Positions 24,698 to 34,736 of a stretch of DNA of 64,000 bases are shown in pieces (positions within the stretch are counted from its first letter, which is position 1; each line of letters begins with the position of its first letter). Under the pieces are notes generated by a model, which was given only the letters and a program-made list of their open reading frames with translations, had not been told where the DNA came from and did no database searches. The position numbers and the translations under genes are program-made. This stretch comes from Merluccius polli (Eukaryota; Chordata; Actinopteri; Gadiformes; Merlucciidae), in the NCBI GenBank assembly GCA_030340625.1, contig JAOPHQ010005730.1, forward strand, positions 62,001-126,000. Direction: 5' to 3'.

Positions 24698-24733
24698 ACT
24701 CACACACACACAAACACACACCACACACACACA

Positions 24734-24771
<38 letters not shown>
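24435..24771. repeat. Poly-C tract and compound (CA)n repeat
   Basis: Poly-C at 24435-24455. From 24572 a CA array is regularly interrupted by ccactcaca units, giving higher-order copies of roughly 40-70 bases. The array ends just before a CpG-rich region. Confidence 0.93.
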
Positions 24772-24784
24772 ACTCACAGACAAA

Positions 24785-25045
24785 AAGCACGCATGCACCG
24801 ACGCACGCACGCCCGCCCCGCCCCGCCCCGCCCCCCTGCGCCTCCTCCCCCTGCGGGTCTCCCGCTCCTCACCGTCTCCTTGATTGGAGGCTGTTAAGCG
24901 CGCGGCGCGTGCATCCTTCCGCGGCGAGCGCGTGATCCACTTTATTCACGGTTACCGCGGTACCGGGGACCAGCTGAGGTACAAATACTAAGCGGACGAC
25001 CTAGGCGGGATTTTTTCTTTTTTTCTTTTCTTTTTACAAATCAAG
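24785..25045 (+). promoter_or_regulatory. CpG-rich region with candidate non-coding first exon
   Basis: CG-dense DNA with repeated ccccgccccg GC boxes (24810-24835) and a cluster of gcgcgcggcgcg (24898-24910). It ends in a strong splice donor, aatcaag|gtgagt, at 25045/25046. This looks like a promoter and 5' UTR exon on the plus strand. It could serve npy2r, whose coding exon has an acceptor directly before its ATG and whose mammalian homologue has a non-coding exon 1, or the candidate exon at 25325. Neither link can be shown from sequence alone. Confidence 0.4.
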
Positions 25046-25324
25046 GTGAGTTGACGCTTTTCAATAGGCTCCTACAAATATAAAATAAGTAAATAACCAA
25101 TGATGTGCCTTTTATAAAGTTACAGGTGCCTTCCAGCCCATTAAGACTATAGCCTATTATAACACCATAGTCTATCCCATCCTGTCTACTGAATACCTAT
25201 CATAGATACAATTAGACCTGCGGATTTAATGCTCAACAATTATACTCTGAGCAAAAGAATAATTAAAAGATTGGCCCGTATTGGCTTTTGCATGAACCTT
25301 TTTTCCCCCACTTCTGTATTCCAG

Positions 25325-25501
25325 GTTCACTATAGTTGTGATGCCGGCTCTAACCTAATCACTAGCGTCCATAATCATGGAGGCCATGCCTCTTATCTCC
25401 ATCATCTGCTGCCTCTCCTTCTGCCAAGGTGTGACTGTCTGGGAGAAAAAAACCTGTCATCGTATTCACAAAACTGTTCATTTTGAGGATCCAATAGGCT
25501 A
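25325..25501 (+). other. Candidate exon encoding a signal-peptide-like start
   Basis: A plausible acceptor (ctgtattccag|gtt) opens a frame with ATG at 25377: MEAMPLISIICCLSFCQGVT, a hydrophobic core that looks like a secretion signal. The frame then continues through a Cys-containing stretch (WEKKTCHRIHK) up to a good donor, gctact|gtgagt, at 25501/25502; an alternative donor lies at 25428. I do not recognise the protein. No further exon could be joined, and the 25487-25525 segment recurs near 25747. It may be a degenerate gene, a real short secreted-protein exon, or chance. Confidence 0.25.
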
Positions 25502-25796
25502 CTGTGAGTTTAATGGCATAGTTTAGTTTATTATAGTTATATCATCACCAATATTATTATTAGGCCTATTGTTAATTACAATGGTGTAGTCCTATCATAG
25601 CCTAATGCTGTTCTATGGGATAGTATTGACAAAGGCTGGCCTATGGATAAAATATTCTTTTTCGTGTTATTGTTTTTCTCCTAATTACTCGTAATTATCC
25701 AACCGGCCCGTCTTCCTAATAGGCCTAATGGATGAAACAACATATAGGATCCAATAGGCTACTATGAGTTTAATGGCATAGTATAGTTTATTATTA

Positions 25797-25833
<37 letters not shown>

Positions 25834-25835
25834 GT
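25487..25835. repeat. Diverged direct duplication with ATT repeat
   Basis: The word ggatccaataggctact followed by tgagtttaatggcatag occurs at about 25487-25523 and again at about 25747-25785, each followed by AT-rich tattatta sequence. The second copy runs into an (ATT)n tract at 25791-25831. Confidence 0.75.
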
Positions 25836-25961
25836 TGACCTTCATCAATATTAAGCCTATTATTAATTAAAATGGTATCTAGTCCTATATTGAGTCCTAC
25901 TAACGCTTTTCTATGGGAAGTGATTGACAAAAGACCTACGGATCAAATATGAATTCCCGTG

Positions 25962-25974
25962 CTGTTGTTGTTGC

Positions 25975-26010
<36 letters not shown>
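25962..26010. repeat. (GTT)n microsatellite
   Basis: GTT/GCT units abutting the low-coordinate LTR of the retrotransposon. Confidence 0.9.
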
Positions 26011-26015
<5 letters not shown>

Positions 26016-26353
26016 TGAAGCAACTTCACACACCAAGCTCAATCATTCAAAAGCATCTTTACTCAGAGAACCAGTTCCTTAAGCACTACCCTGGAGTGCC
26101 CTCTTCAGGCATTACATAGAACAACATATCAATACATCTTCCCTTTTTTCATTAATACCACTAATAGATATAATACTAAACATGTTTCTATAACTGAGAA
26201 GTGAACATTCTTAGCTGAGCAAATGAGAAGCTCTAAATCCCAGACCTCATAACGATACCACCTATGACAGGCAGCTCATTAACAACCCACCGTATAATGT
26301 TCACTAACATAACAGAACAGTGCCACTTTTACATTATCCTTTTTCTTTTTTTT

Positions 26354-29144
26354 CTAACATTCTTCAATCAGTCTTTTAGGTCTGTAAACCACCCTACCCT
26401 CAGGCTTCCTGGGGGTTTCTCTTTTCTTATATGGTGTGTCCTTAGCAACCTGAGGGCAGAGTTCACCTGATCTCTCAGTACCTGTGTTGAGGTCCATCTC
26501 AACTGCCTCAGCCCCCTCTGCTGTGCCCTCAGTCATGTCCCCTAGTCCTGTCTCGACGGATGACTTGCCTGGCACGCCCAAGAGGTGTCGCCTGTTCCGT
26601 CGCAAGACACTCCCCTGTTCTGTCTCCACGACCTAGGAGATGTTTCCCTCAGTACTTTAGCCATTGGTCCCCACTCACTCCCTCTTCTCACTCTGACAAT
26701 ATCATTCTCTGCCAGTGGTGGCAGCGGTCTGGCAGACTTGTCATAGTTACTTCTCTATCTTATCCCGTATTTCTCCTTCCTATCCTCAGCTTTGTTGTCT
26801 CCTCTCACTAGATGTTCTGTTGATAGAAGGTGAGTACGCAGTTTCCTTTTCATCAGTAGTTCTGCTGAGGACCTCCCACACTCTAGCGGTGCTGCTCTGT
26901 AGTTCAGAATGGCCAAGTAAGGATCCTCCTTGCTTTCAGTAGCCTTTTCAGCAGTCTTTTCACTATTTGTACTCCCTTCTCTGCTCGACCGTTGGACTGT
27001 GGGTAGTGAGGGCTCGACTTCACATGTGTGAATCCATATTTCCTGGAAAACAAACGCTATTCTTCACTGTCAAATTGTTTCCCATTGTCAGATATCACTA
27101 TCTTGGGAATCCCATGTCTGGAGAAGATTGATTTTGTATGTTTAACCACCTGCTTTGTCGTAAGGTCTGAAAGAAGAGCAAACTCTGGGTAGTTTGAATG
27201 GTAGTCTACCACAACTAGATAGTCTTTGCCACTTAGGTGGAATATGTCCATTCCCACCTTACTCCATGGGCCCTCTGGCCTGCTATGTGTTAAGAGTGGT
27301 TATTTCCTCTGTTGATATCTGTCACGCTGGCAGGTTTCACTGTACTACATTCTCTGTACTACATTCTCTATGTCTCTAATCATATACGGCCAATACATTA
27401 CTTCCCTGGCACGCCTCTTACATTTCTCTATGCCCAAGTGCCCTTCATGTACCAGCTTCACCATCTCTCTTCTCATGGAGGATGGGATGATTACTTTAGT
27501 TCCTTTTAGCAGAACACCGTTCACAACACACAGTTCTTCCTTGAAGTGTTGATATAGTTTGTTCAACCTCACCTGTCCTGGCATCTGTATCTTTGCCTTT
27601 ACCTCTCGCAATATGTCATCCTTCTCAGTTTCTCTAACCATTTGTGCCCATCTTTCCTCTGAAACAGGCAGCTCAGCCCTCACTGCATTCACATGGACCT
27701 GCACATCCTGTTCACTGGAACTCATTCCCGTTTTGCTCAGACTTGCCCTTGACAGTGCATTGGCCACGATCATGTGTTTACTCGGTGGGAACTCCAAGGT
27801 TAGGTCATACTTTTGAAGTTGTAAGAGTAGTCTCTGGAGCATCGCTGAGGTTCTTCTTTACTATGGCTAAAAGTGGTTTATGGTCCGTCTCTAGCACTGT
27901 CAGCCTCCCATAGATGTACTGATGAAATTTCTCGCACCCAAATACAGCACCCAGGGTCTCCTTCTCTATTGCATAATAAGTATTGTATAAGTAAGTATAC
28001 ACAATAAGACATTGTGCGAGAAGCATATGCCACAGGAAACCAATCACCATCATGTTGCTGTAGTAATACAGCTCCTAGTCCATTCTTCGATGCATCCGTG
28101 GACATCTTCACTGGTTTGCTGGGGTCATAAAACTTGAGTACTGGCTCTTTTACAAGGCTACTTTTCAGACATTTCTGTCTATGCACATGTTCATGTGACC
28201 ACTGCCATTCTGTCTTTCCTTCCAACAGACTTCTGAGTGCCTTAGTGTTTGCTGACAAGTTTGGAATAAACCTGTCCATATAGTTGACTAAGCCTAATGC
28301 CCTCCGCAGTTCAGTTTTGTTTGTTGGTTGTGGCATCTCCTCCACTGCCCTTGTTTAGTCAGGGTTGGGCTGAACCCCCTTTCCTGACAACTTGTCACCC
28401 AGGTGTGTCAGCTCCCTCACTCCAAACTCACACTTCTTGTTCAGTTTGAGCCCTGGTTTCTGTGCCTTTTCCAATACTTCCCTCAGGCTGGCTGGGTGAA
28501 TGACAATGCATTTTCTTTGAGCTGTATCTTGTGTTTACCTGACAGCTTCCCTATGCTTTCAAACACTTCTGGGAACTCTGTTGTGATCTCATTGTGTCCA
28601 GCCCCTTAACTTGGTGGCTAGCTGCACTGCTTCCCTGTCAATAACGTGCACTCTCTTTATCAGCCCCAACTTCTCACATGCTCGTAATCCCAGAATAGGC
28701 TGTCTTTCCTCCTTTACTATAGAAAACAGTGCATGGACAGTCTTCTCTCTGCGTTAATCTGCACGTAACTTTAGTGGGGATTGGCTCATCATTGTAGTCG
28801 TACAGATTCTGCTTCTTATGAGAGATTTTCGGTTTCATCCGTAGTTTAAGGAACTCTTTCCATTGCAGGATGTTTGCCTGGGCCCCTGTATCCATTTTCA
28901 GTGCCACGGTTGTGCCATTAACATCCAGATGCGTAATCCATTCCTCATCACGGGTTTGATCCTTCACCTCTCCTATGTAGAAACGCTGATCCTCTTCTTC
29001 ACTGGTATCCGACTCTCCACTGGCTACCTTGCTCCTCCACAACTTGCACTTTCCTTTTAGCATTGCAGCATCTGGCAAAATGATTGATGCCACCACATTT
29101 CCTGCATTGATTTCCCTGCCGCGGTCTCTTGTCGCAAAGCACAT
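26354..29144 (-). pseudogene. Broken pol region of the LTR retrotransposon
   Basis: In transcription order: an aspartic protease with the motif LKMDTGAQANIL (28674-29144); the start and end of reverse transcriptase with the catalytic palm missing (about 28345-28620); RNase H with KMSTDASKNGLGAVL (27878-28345, shifting frame to 27805); an integrase zinc-binding segment with LVHEGHLGIEKCKRRA (27345-27842); the integrase core with DYLVVVDYHSNYPEF and VISDNGKQFDSEE (27057-27257); and a C-terminal tail ending RPKRLIEEC (26354-26629). The parts are in different frames. The palm motif with its paired aspartates is absent. Confidence 0.85.
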
Positions 29145-29650
29145 GCCCCTTTTTCTGACCGTTTTCCTGCCCTTCTACTGCTTATAGCATCAACAGTTCC
29201 ATCACCATCGCCCTCAAATGTCCCTAGCTGAATCTTTGCATTTTCTGAAACTTGGCAAATACTGACTGCCCTCTCTAGGCTCAAATCCATTTCTTTGAGG
29301 AGAATCATCCTCACCTTCTTATCTCGGACTCCAATCACAATTTGGTCTCGTATCATTGAGTCACGCAGTGTTCCAAAATTGCATGACTGGCTTTTGAGTC
29401 GGAGGTCCGTTACGTACTGTTCAATAGACTCATTGTCTCCCTGTAGTCTATTACGAAAAACATACCTCTCATAAGTCTCATTCTTCCTTGGTGTGGAATA
29501 TGCTTGGAATTTAGCGATCACAGCTTCATAGTTGTCTTCTTCATCCCACGTGAGGGTATTGAAAACATCCAATGCTGTCCGTCCTGCGATGGTTAGCAAC
29601 AATGCTATCCTCCTCTTATCGGCGTGTTTGTCTTCACCAGTCGCCAACAA
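29057..29650 (-). pseudogene. gag remnant of the LTR retrotransposon
   Basis: A capsid-like frame with the retrotransposon-gag signature (ETYERYVFRNRLQGDNESIE followed by a YVTDLR stretch). The downstream Cys-rich region is a decayed CCHC zinc knuckle. Related cellular proteins exist, but the linked protease and LTRs mark this as retrotransposon. Confidence 0.8.
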
Positions 29651-29857
29651 ATATAGTTCAAAAATTTGCTTAAAGACTTTCCAGTTTTCGGCTACATTGC
29701 ATTGTCAGTTTCAACTCTACTGGCTGGCGAATGGCATCCATCTTTCAACTATTTATGTATTAGCAAAAGAACCCCACTCCTGGTACCATGTTTTGAAGCA
29801 ACTTCACACACCAAGCTCAATCACTCAAAAGCATCTTTACTCAGAGATTCCAGTTCC

Positions 29858-30009
29858 AGTACTACAGTACTGCTTAAGTATTATAGTACAGCACTACTAT
29901 AATACAGTACTCAAAAAGTACTACAGTACCACTACAGTACCACTATAGTACTACTACAGTACCACTATAGTACTACTACAGTACTACAGTACCACTATAG
30001 TACTACTAG
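29858..30009. repeat. AGTACTAC-type simple repeat
   Basis: Imperfect repeats of agtactac, agtaccac and tatagtac words, beginning exactly where the 5' LTR similarity stops. Confidence 0.85.
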
Positions 30010-30149
30010 TTCACGCCAACATCAGAATCAAAGGTGGAGCTTCAGTTTCCTCTCCTCTCACTGTCTCACCCTCTCACTGTCTCACCCTCTCACTCTCACC
30101 TTCCTCTCATTCCCTTTCTTAATTTCTCTGTGTTTCATTGACTTGACCT

Positions 30150-30305
30150 CCTTAACCCCCAGCTCCTCTCCACCCAACACCTCCCTAACCCCCAGCTCCT
30201 CTCCACCCAACACCTCCCTAACCCCCAGCTCCTCTCCACTCAACACCTCCCTAGCCCCCAGCTCCTCTCCACCCAACACCTCCCTAACCCCCAGCTCCTC
30301 TCCAA
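30150..30305. repeat. 33-bp minisatellite, nearly five copies
   Basis: Unit cacccaacacctccctaacc plus cccagctcctctc. Copies differ by one or two bases. As the length is a multiple of three it makes an open frame with an 11-residue repeat (TSLTPSSSPPN), with no other sign of being coding. Confidence 0.92.
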
Positions 30306-30498
30306 CAGTATCCCCTCCTCCTACGGTCGTCGTTTTGTGTTTTGTATGTCGGCCTCCACTTAAATGTCTATTCTATTCTATTCTTTTCCATTCTATCCTA
30401 TAGGTCTGTTCAATAGCCTATGGAAGCAAAGACTGCAATATGTTGCTATAGGGAGCATCCCATCGGTTAAACACAAGACATGAAACATTGGCCTATAC

Positions 30499-31375
30499 CA
30501 GGGCTATTCAACTACTTTCTTAGGAGGGCCAGAATATTGAAATAAAAAAATGTGAACGTAAAAAACAACACTAAATACCCTTAATACTGCGCACAAAGAG
30601 AGGGTTTATTCACAATGTGTTTTTCTTACACAAAGAAGAGCAGTCAGTCCATACATTCCTACATAGACCTGTTACTCTTCATGTATTCGTGTTTCAAGAA
30701 ATCACTTCACCTCAAAAGATACATTCAAAACTGGTTTCATTAATGTGGCAGATCGAAGGACATTAAACCTTTTAACTTGAACCTGTAAAAATCTGCTACA
30801 AGTACTTATTATTCATTTCATTCATATGTTTCAAATAAACAATCAAAATAAATCAATCAATCTAGCAACAAGTGATCATGTTATTAACATTCAACAGAAA
30901 TGGTCAGATATATCCATACATCAAGCAACATGTGATCATGTTATTAACAGAATTCCAAGCACATCTTCTCTCAGATATTCTCCATCAAGGAACCGGCACA
31001 ACTCTGCTGCATCGCTGCGGTCTGTTGACTCGTCGACAGCCAATCACCTCTGCTTGTTTTAACTTGTTGATCTTGTTGATGTTATCCAAAAGGTTATTTT
31101 TCAGACGTCATGATGTTCTTCTCCACCGCATCTCTGCTAACCACATCCTCCAGGACAGCTTACGTGCCGTCTTTCACTGTTTCACAATCTGTGAAGGGTT
31201 TGTGTTTTTTCTTTGTCCCAGAGTCCATGCACCACGCAGGGAGGCTGAACCACCTGACGTGTTCAGTTGAAGTGAGTGATACGTGATGCGGTGCTGCTCA
31301 GATCGGGTCCTCTTGGTACCTCGATAGCCTCGTTGCAGATCAAACATGTGGGTTGTGGTCCCACGTTACTAAAAC
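30499..31375 (-). mobile_element. hAT transposon relic (GTF2IRD2/SPIN-DOC-like type)
   Basis: On the minus strand a zinc-finger-like TCLICNEAIEVPR (about 31320-31365) and, further on, AVDESTDRSDAAELCRFL (about 31010-31060), which matches the D-E-S-T-D block of hAT transposases, are recognisable between stops. The low-coordinate end CAGGGCTATTCAACTAC is a typical hAT terminus. The copy is heavily deleted and frameshifted. Confidence 0.68.
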
Positions 31376-31785
31376 AGATATTTCACAGTCCACTCCTCAT
31401 TGCATTGTCGATTTTCATTGTCTACCTTTGGCTTTTTTTTTTTTTTACCTCTCGAAGCTCTCTCGAAAGAGTTGAAAGAGTCATAAGACCTGGGGCCTCA
31501 TGTACGAAGGTTGCGTACGCCAAAAAAAAATGGCGTTCCACGCTCAGGTTCAGATGTATGAAACGTGAAATGACCGTGGAAATGTGCGGTGCCTCACGTC
31601 AACTTCATGGCTGGCGTACGCACGTTTCTACAGCTATTGTTCCTTTGGCGACACTTAGAGGTGACGCTGGGAAACTGTTAATGTCAAAAACAATTAGTCA
31701 TCAGAGTGATGTGCATGTCAGAGACACACTTATGAACAATTAACACACCCACCGTGTTTGAAATTATACGGGTGGATATAAAAGC

Positions 31786-31968
31786 ATGCGCAATGTGATG
31801 AAGAAAATGGTATTACCGATGGCAGCGTTAGCGTTGTTAGAGGACCTTGCAAATGGTGCAATCCGACGTGAGCGAGTATTTAGGGAACGCGAGGATTTAC
31901 TTGCAAACGATGACAATTGGCTCATCAGCCGATTTCGAATGTGCGACAAAGTATGCGGGAGTTATTAG
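31786..31968 (+). pseudogene. Harbinger transposase N-terminal fragment
   Basis: The frame MRNVMKKMVLPMAALALLED followed by ANGAIRRERVFREREDLLAN and DNWLISRFRM resembles the N-terminus of HARBI1-type transposases (arginine-rich FRDR block, then LISRFRF). It stops at 31968. The DDE catalytic domain is missing. Confidence 0.68.
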
Positions 31969-31970
31969 CG

Positions 31971-32374
31971 TTACGGAATTTGCTCAAAAACAGCGCCACC
32001 TAGTGGTCTTCCAAGTGTGCGGCATGAAAGTGACGCATAGAATATATTCCTCCGCTTCACCTCCACCTTCAGATCCAACCACTTCTTCTTCACCTGTGTG
32101 TGTGTGTGCTGCTCGGACCCCACGGCATGTACCGCCTCACACACACGCTCCCACTCATTTCCTTCCTCTTCATATTGATCCCTGCTGACAGGACCAGAGA
32201 GAATCTCCCTCCGCGGCTCCACGTCATCACCACAATCTCCAACTCGGACTCTGTGAAATGTCTTTTCTTTCCTTTGTTCATGCTTGTGTTGCACCCATAG
32301 AATGCAAGCTGACTCAAGGGTTGGCATATTTTAGAAAAGATAATTCTGAAAGAATCAGTTAAACAAAAAGACAA
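31971..32374 (-). pseudogene. Harbinger Myb/SANT-like accessory protein fragment
   Basis: Two overlapping minus-strand frames together cover a Myb/SANT-like domain of the Harbinger second gene: GKKRHFTESELEIVV and AGINMKRKEM in one frame, EWERVCEAVHAVGSEQ and VKKKWLDLKVEVKRR in the other. At least one frameshift separates them. Confidence 0.68.
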
Positions 32375-33067
32375 GTGAGTCGGCCGGTCTTCAGTGCTTT
32401 ACTGGTCCCGGTTAACTGCCAACTGAAGAACGCAGCGCAGCCCACAGTTTATATAGCCGCGGGTGGTCTCGTGCCTTTAATAATAATAATAATAATAATA
32501 ATGCTTAAAATTGAATGGGGGGTGTCTGTAAAAATGCCAAATAAAGTCCATACATATAAAATAACACATTTAAGTAAGTGGCAATAATATATAAATATCC
32601 TCTGTGCAACACTTGCTTGTTTTATCTGATCGGATAGAGGTGAATCTCAGGTCCAGGGCCTATTTACATAGATTTGCATATTTAAATGGGGGCATGGACA
32701 GGGAGGAGTTTGCCACATCTGCACGTGCGCTCAGTTCCACGTTGATCGGGATGTACAAAAGAAACGCGCTTGGATCCATGCGTACGCACACTTTGATACA
32801 TCTGAATTTATTTGTGCGTACGACAGTTTCTGGGTTTTGGCGTACGCCAAGTTTCAGTAGGAAATCCACACAAGTCTTTGTACATGAGGCCCCTGGTCCC
32901 CACCATTTCTAAAACCACGCCCAAACGCCCTTGTGCCTGGGGGAGGGACTTTTACTTCATTGATTTCCATACATGGCTTTACATGGTTCAACAAATTCCA
33001 GCCAATCAGATGAAAGAACTAAGTGACGCTCTTGGTCTCGTCGCTCAACAAAAAACTATATATTGAT

Positions 33068-33215
33068 ATTTTGTATCTTTATATGATATATGTTATGTTG
33101 TAACTTTATATGATATATGTTGTACCTTTATATGATATATGTTGTATCTTTATATGATATATGTTATATGATATATGTTGTATATTTATATGATGTGATA
33201 CATATTCTATATATA
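33068..33215. repeat. AT-rich tandem repeat (tatatgatatatgttgta unit)
   Basis: Five to six imperfect copies of a 22-27 base unit, rich in ATG/TAT. Non-coding. Confidence 0.85.
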
Positions 33216-33276
33216 TCACGTATCTTCTATATTTTTATATCATATGGAAAATGATGTGATGTGTGGGTGTGTTACT

Positions 33277-33289
<13 letters not shown>

Positions 33290-33353
<64 letters not shown>

Positions 33354-33364
33354 TGTGTGTGTGT
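33290..33364. repeat. (GA)n flanked by (GT)n
   Basis: About 30 GA units between two short GT tracts. Confidence 0.95.
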
Positions 33365-33477
33365 AAAATTATGGCATCTGATAAAAGCAGAAGAAAACTG
33401 TGTGGTGACAGTGATGGTTCAGAATGAAAGCAGATGATTGGTCAGAATTAAACCATGTGAAGTGTTTTCCAGCTCAT

Positions 33478-33611
33478 ATAGCAGAGCTGAAGCATGAAAG
33501 CAGTGGAAGCTGTCCAGAGAGGAACCATGGCCACCATCCATGAACTGGACTCTGGACTCACTGAGGAACATGTCTTTCCACACCAAGGTGACCAGGAAGA
33601 GAAGATCTGGT
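33478..33611 (+). other. Candidate exon, unknown gene
   Basis: An ATG at 33526 in good context (gaaccATGGcc) opens MATIHELDSGLTEEHVFPHQ and continues to a good donor (atctg|gtaagacc) at 33611. A second candidate exon lies at 34374. Protein family not recognised. It may be part of a decayed or unannotated plus-strand gene. Confidence 0.22.
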
Positions 33612-34292
33612 AAGACCCTTGTAGATGATTTAAAATACATCAACAATCAGTAATAAAATGAATTAATAATATGACACATGGTCATCAAAACATACATTTA
33701 TGTCATCAGTCAATATTGCACATCTGAGGACCAGCACTTTTTATGCCAAATCATTTATCTCATGTAAAAGTTGGATCAACATTTACAGATTAGTTTCATT
33801 TGAGCAAACTCAAAGCCAACTTGGTTTTGTCATGATCCTGCCATCATTAGCTCTTCATCTCATCATAACCATCCGAGTTTTGTCGTAATAACGACTTAAT
33901 TTTTGCTTTATCCCGACCAAAGCAAGTAGTTTTTCTGGAGATCATGAATAATTTATCTGCAGCCTATAGGCTATTTTACGGACTGAGAGAAACAGCAGTC
34001 AAGGGTGTTGGTGAACGGAGGATCCCTTGACCGCAGTGGTGACAACTGATTATTGATGAATGTATGAACTTGTTGACCAAACCAAGTTGGTTATGTCGAG
34101 ATAACCAATTATTATCTCGTTATCATGACAAAACGGGCACAAACATATCCTACCACCCACGGCAGCTCTCGGCTTTCTACTCTACTACTAAAATAAGTGA
34201 AATACAGCATTGCTATGTCAGATGATGTCATGAGAGGTTCTTAGTTGTTTCTTATTTCTTTCTATCTTTTACTTGACCAGATCCATGCATAT

Positions 34293-34294
<2 letters not shown>

Positions 34295-34356
<62 letters not shown>
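34295..34356. repeat. (GT)n microsatellite
   Basis: About 31 GT units, immediately before a candidate acceptor. Confidence 0.96.
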
Positions 34357-34357
<1 letters not shown>

Positions 34358-34373
34358 TCCTACCCCTGAACAG

Positions 34374-34461
34374 TTATAAAGCCATGCAGTCATGGCTGTC
34401 ACTCTGAGCTTCGGACTGCTGTGTATTCTACAAGCCACTCTCAACATCTCCCTGCGCCTCT
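34374..34461 (+). other. Candidate signal-peptide exon, unknown gene
   Basis: Acceptor (cccctgaacag) at 34372-34373, ATG at 34392 starting MAVTLSFGLLCILQATLNIS, a typical hydrophobic secretion signal, then a consensus donor ctct|gtgagt at 34461/34462. Short leader exons like this open many fish immune-type receptor genes, but no ectodomain exon follows before npy2r. Identity unknown. Confidence 0.27.
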
Positions 34462-34496
34462 GTGAGTCTCAATCATACCATCACTAGAAGAATAGT

Positions 34497-34503
34497 AGTA
34501 ATA

Positions 34504-34535
<32 letters not shown>

Positions 34536-34612
34536 AATAATAATAATAAGGATAATAATAAGGATAATAAGGATAATAATAAGGATCATAATAAGGATAA
34601 TAATAATAATAA
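34497..34612. repeat. Compound GAT / AAT / AAGGAT repeat
   Basis: GAT units, then AAT units, then aaggataat units, upstream of the LTR fragment. Confidence 0.9.
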
Positions 34613-34669
34613 GTTCCAGTTCCTTGGAGCGCCCTCTTCAGGCATTATATAGAACAACATATCAATACA
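34613..34669. mobile_element. LTR fragment of the same gypsy-type family
   Basis: The segment ending atagaacaacatatcaataca matches the 26060-26136 end of the 3' LTR with only a few differences (gccctcttcaggcatta is identical). It carries no internal retrotransposon sequence, so it is a truncated or solo LTR. It stops 62 bases before the npy2r splice acceptor. Confidence 0.8.
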
Positions 34670-34736
34670 GTTGTTGTTGTTTTTGTTGTTGTCGTCGTCA
34701 CTCCTAACTATCCGACCGGCCTGTCTTCCTAGACAA

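Larger units (their letters stand above)
26011..29855 (-). mobile_element. Defective Ty3/gypsy-type LTR retrotransposon
   Basis: Oriented on the minus strand. The 3' LTR is 26011-26136, bounded (minus strand) by TG...CA, with a purine-rich tract just before it. The 5' LTR starts at 29789 and shares about 65 bases with the 3' LTR (e.g. gcaacttcacacaccaagct), then is replaced by simple sequence. A primer-binding-site-like TGGTACCAGGAGTGGGG directly follows the 5' LTR. Between them lie remnants of gag, protease, reverse transcriptase, RNase H and integrase in the Ty3/gypsy order. Frameshifts and a deletion of the reverse transcriptase core make it inactive. No envelope-like frame is seen. Confidence 0.88.
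31493..32892. mobile_element. PIF/Harbinger DNA transposon with TIRs and CTG target duplication
   Basis: Left end GGGCCTCATGTACGAAGG and right end (reverse complement) GGGCCTCATGTACAAAGA form terminal inverted repeats, with further inverted gcgtacgc words inside. A perfect 3-bp CTG lies outside each end (31490-31492 and 32893-32895), the size expected for Harbinger. Length 1,400 bp. The interior holds fragments of both Harbinger genes, described separately, facing each other. A (TAA)n tract is at 32478-32502. Non-autonomous. Confidence 0.9.

Noticed and set aside
30143..30403. Open frame with an 11-residue repeat (TSLTPSSSPPN); also considered as a CRISPR-like array
   Set aside because: It is a 33-bp minisatellite with no spacers and no flanking coding evidence; CRISPR is not expected in an animal genome.
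34671..34736. Upstream in-frame ATG for npy2r giving 22 extra residues
   Set aside because: The stretch consists of intronic (GTT)n and a polypyrimidine tract ending in a splice acceptor; the extension is absent from the family.
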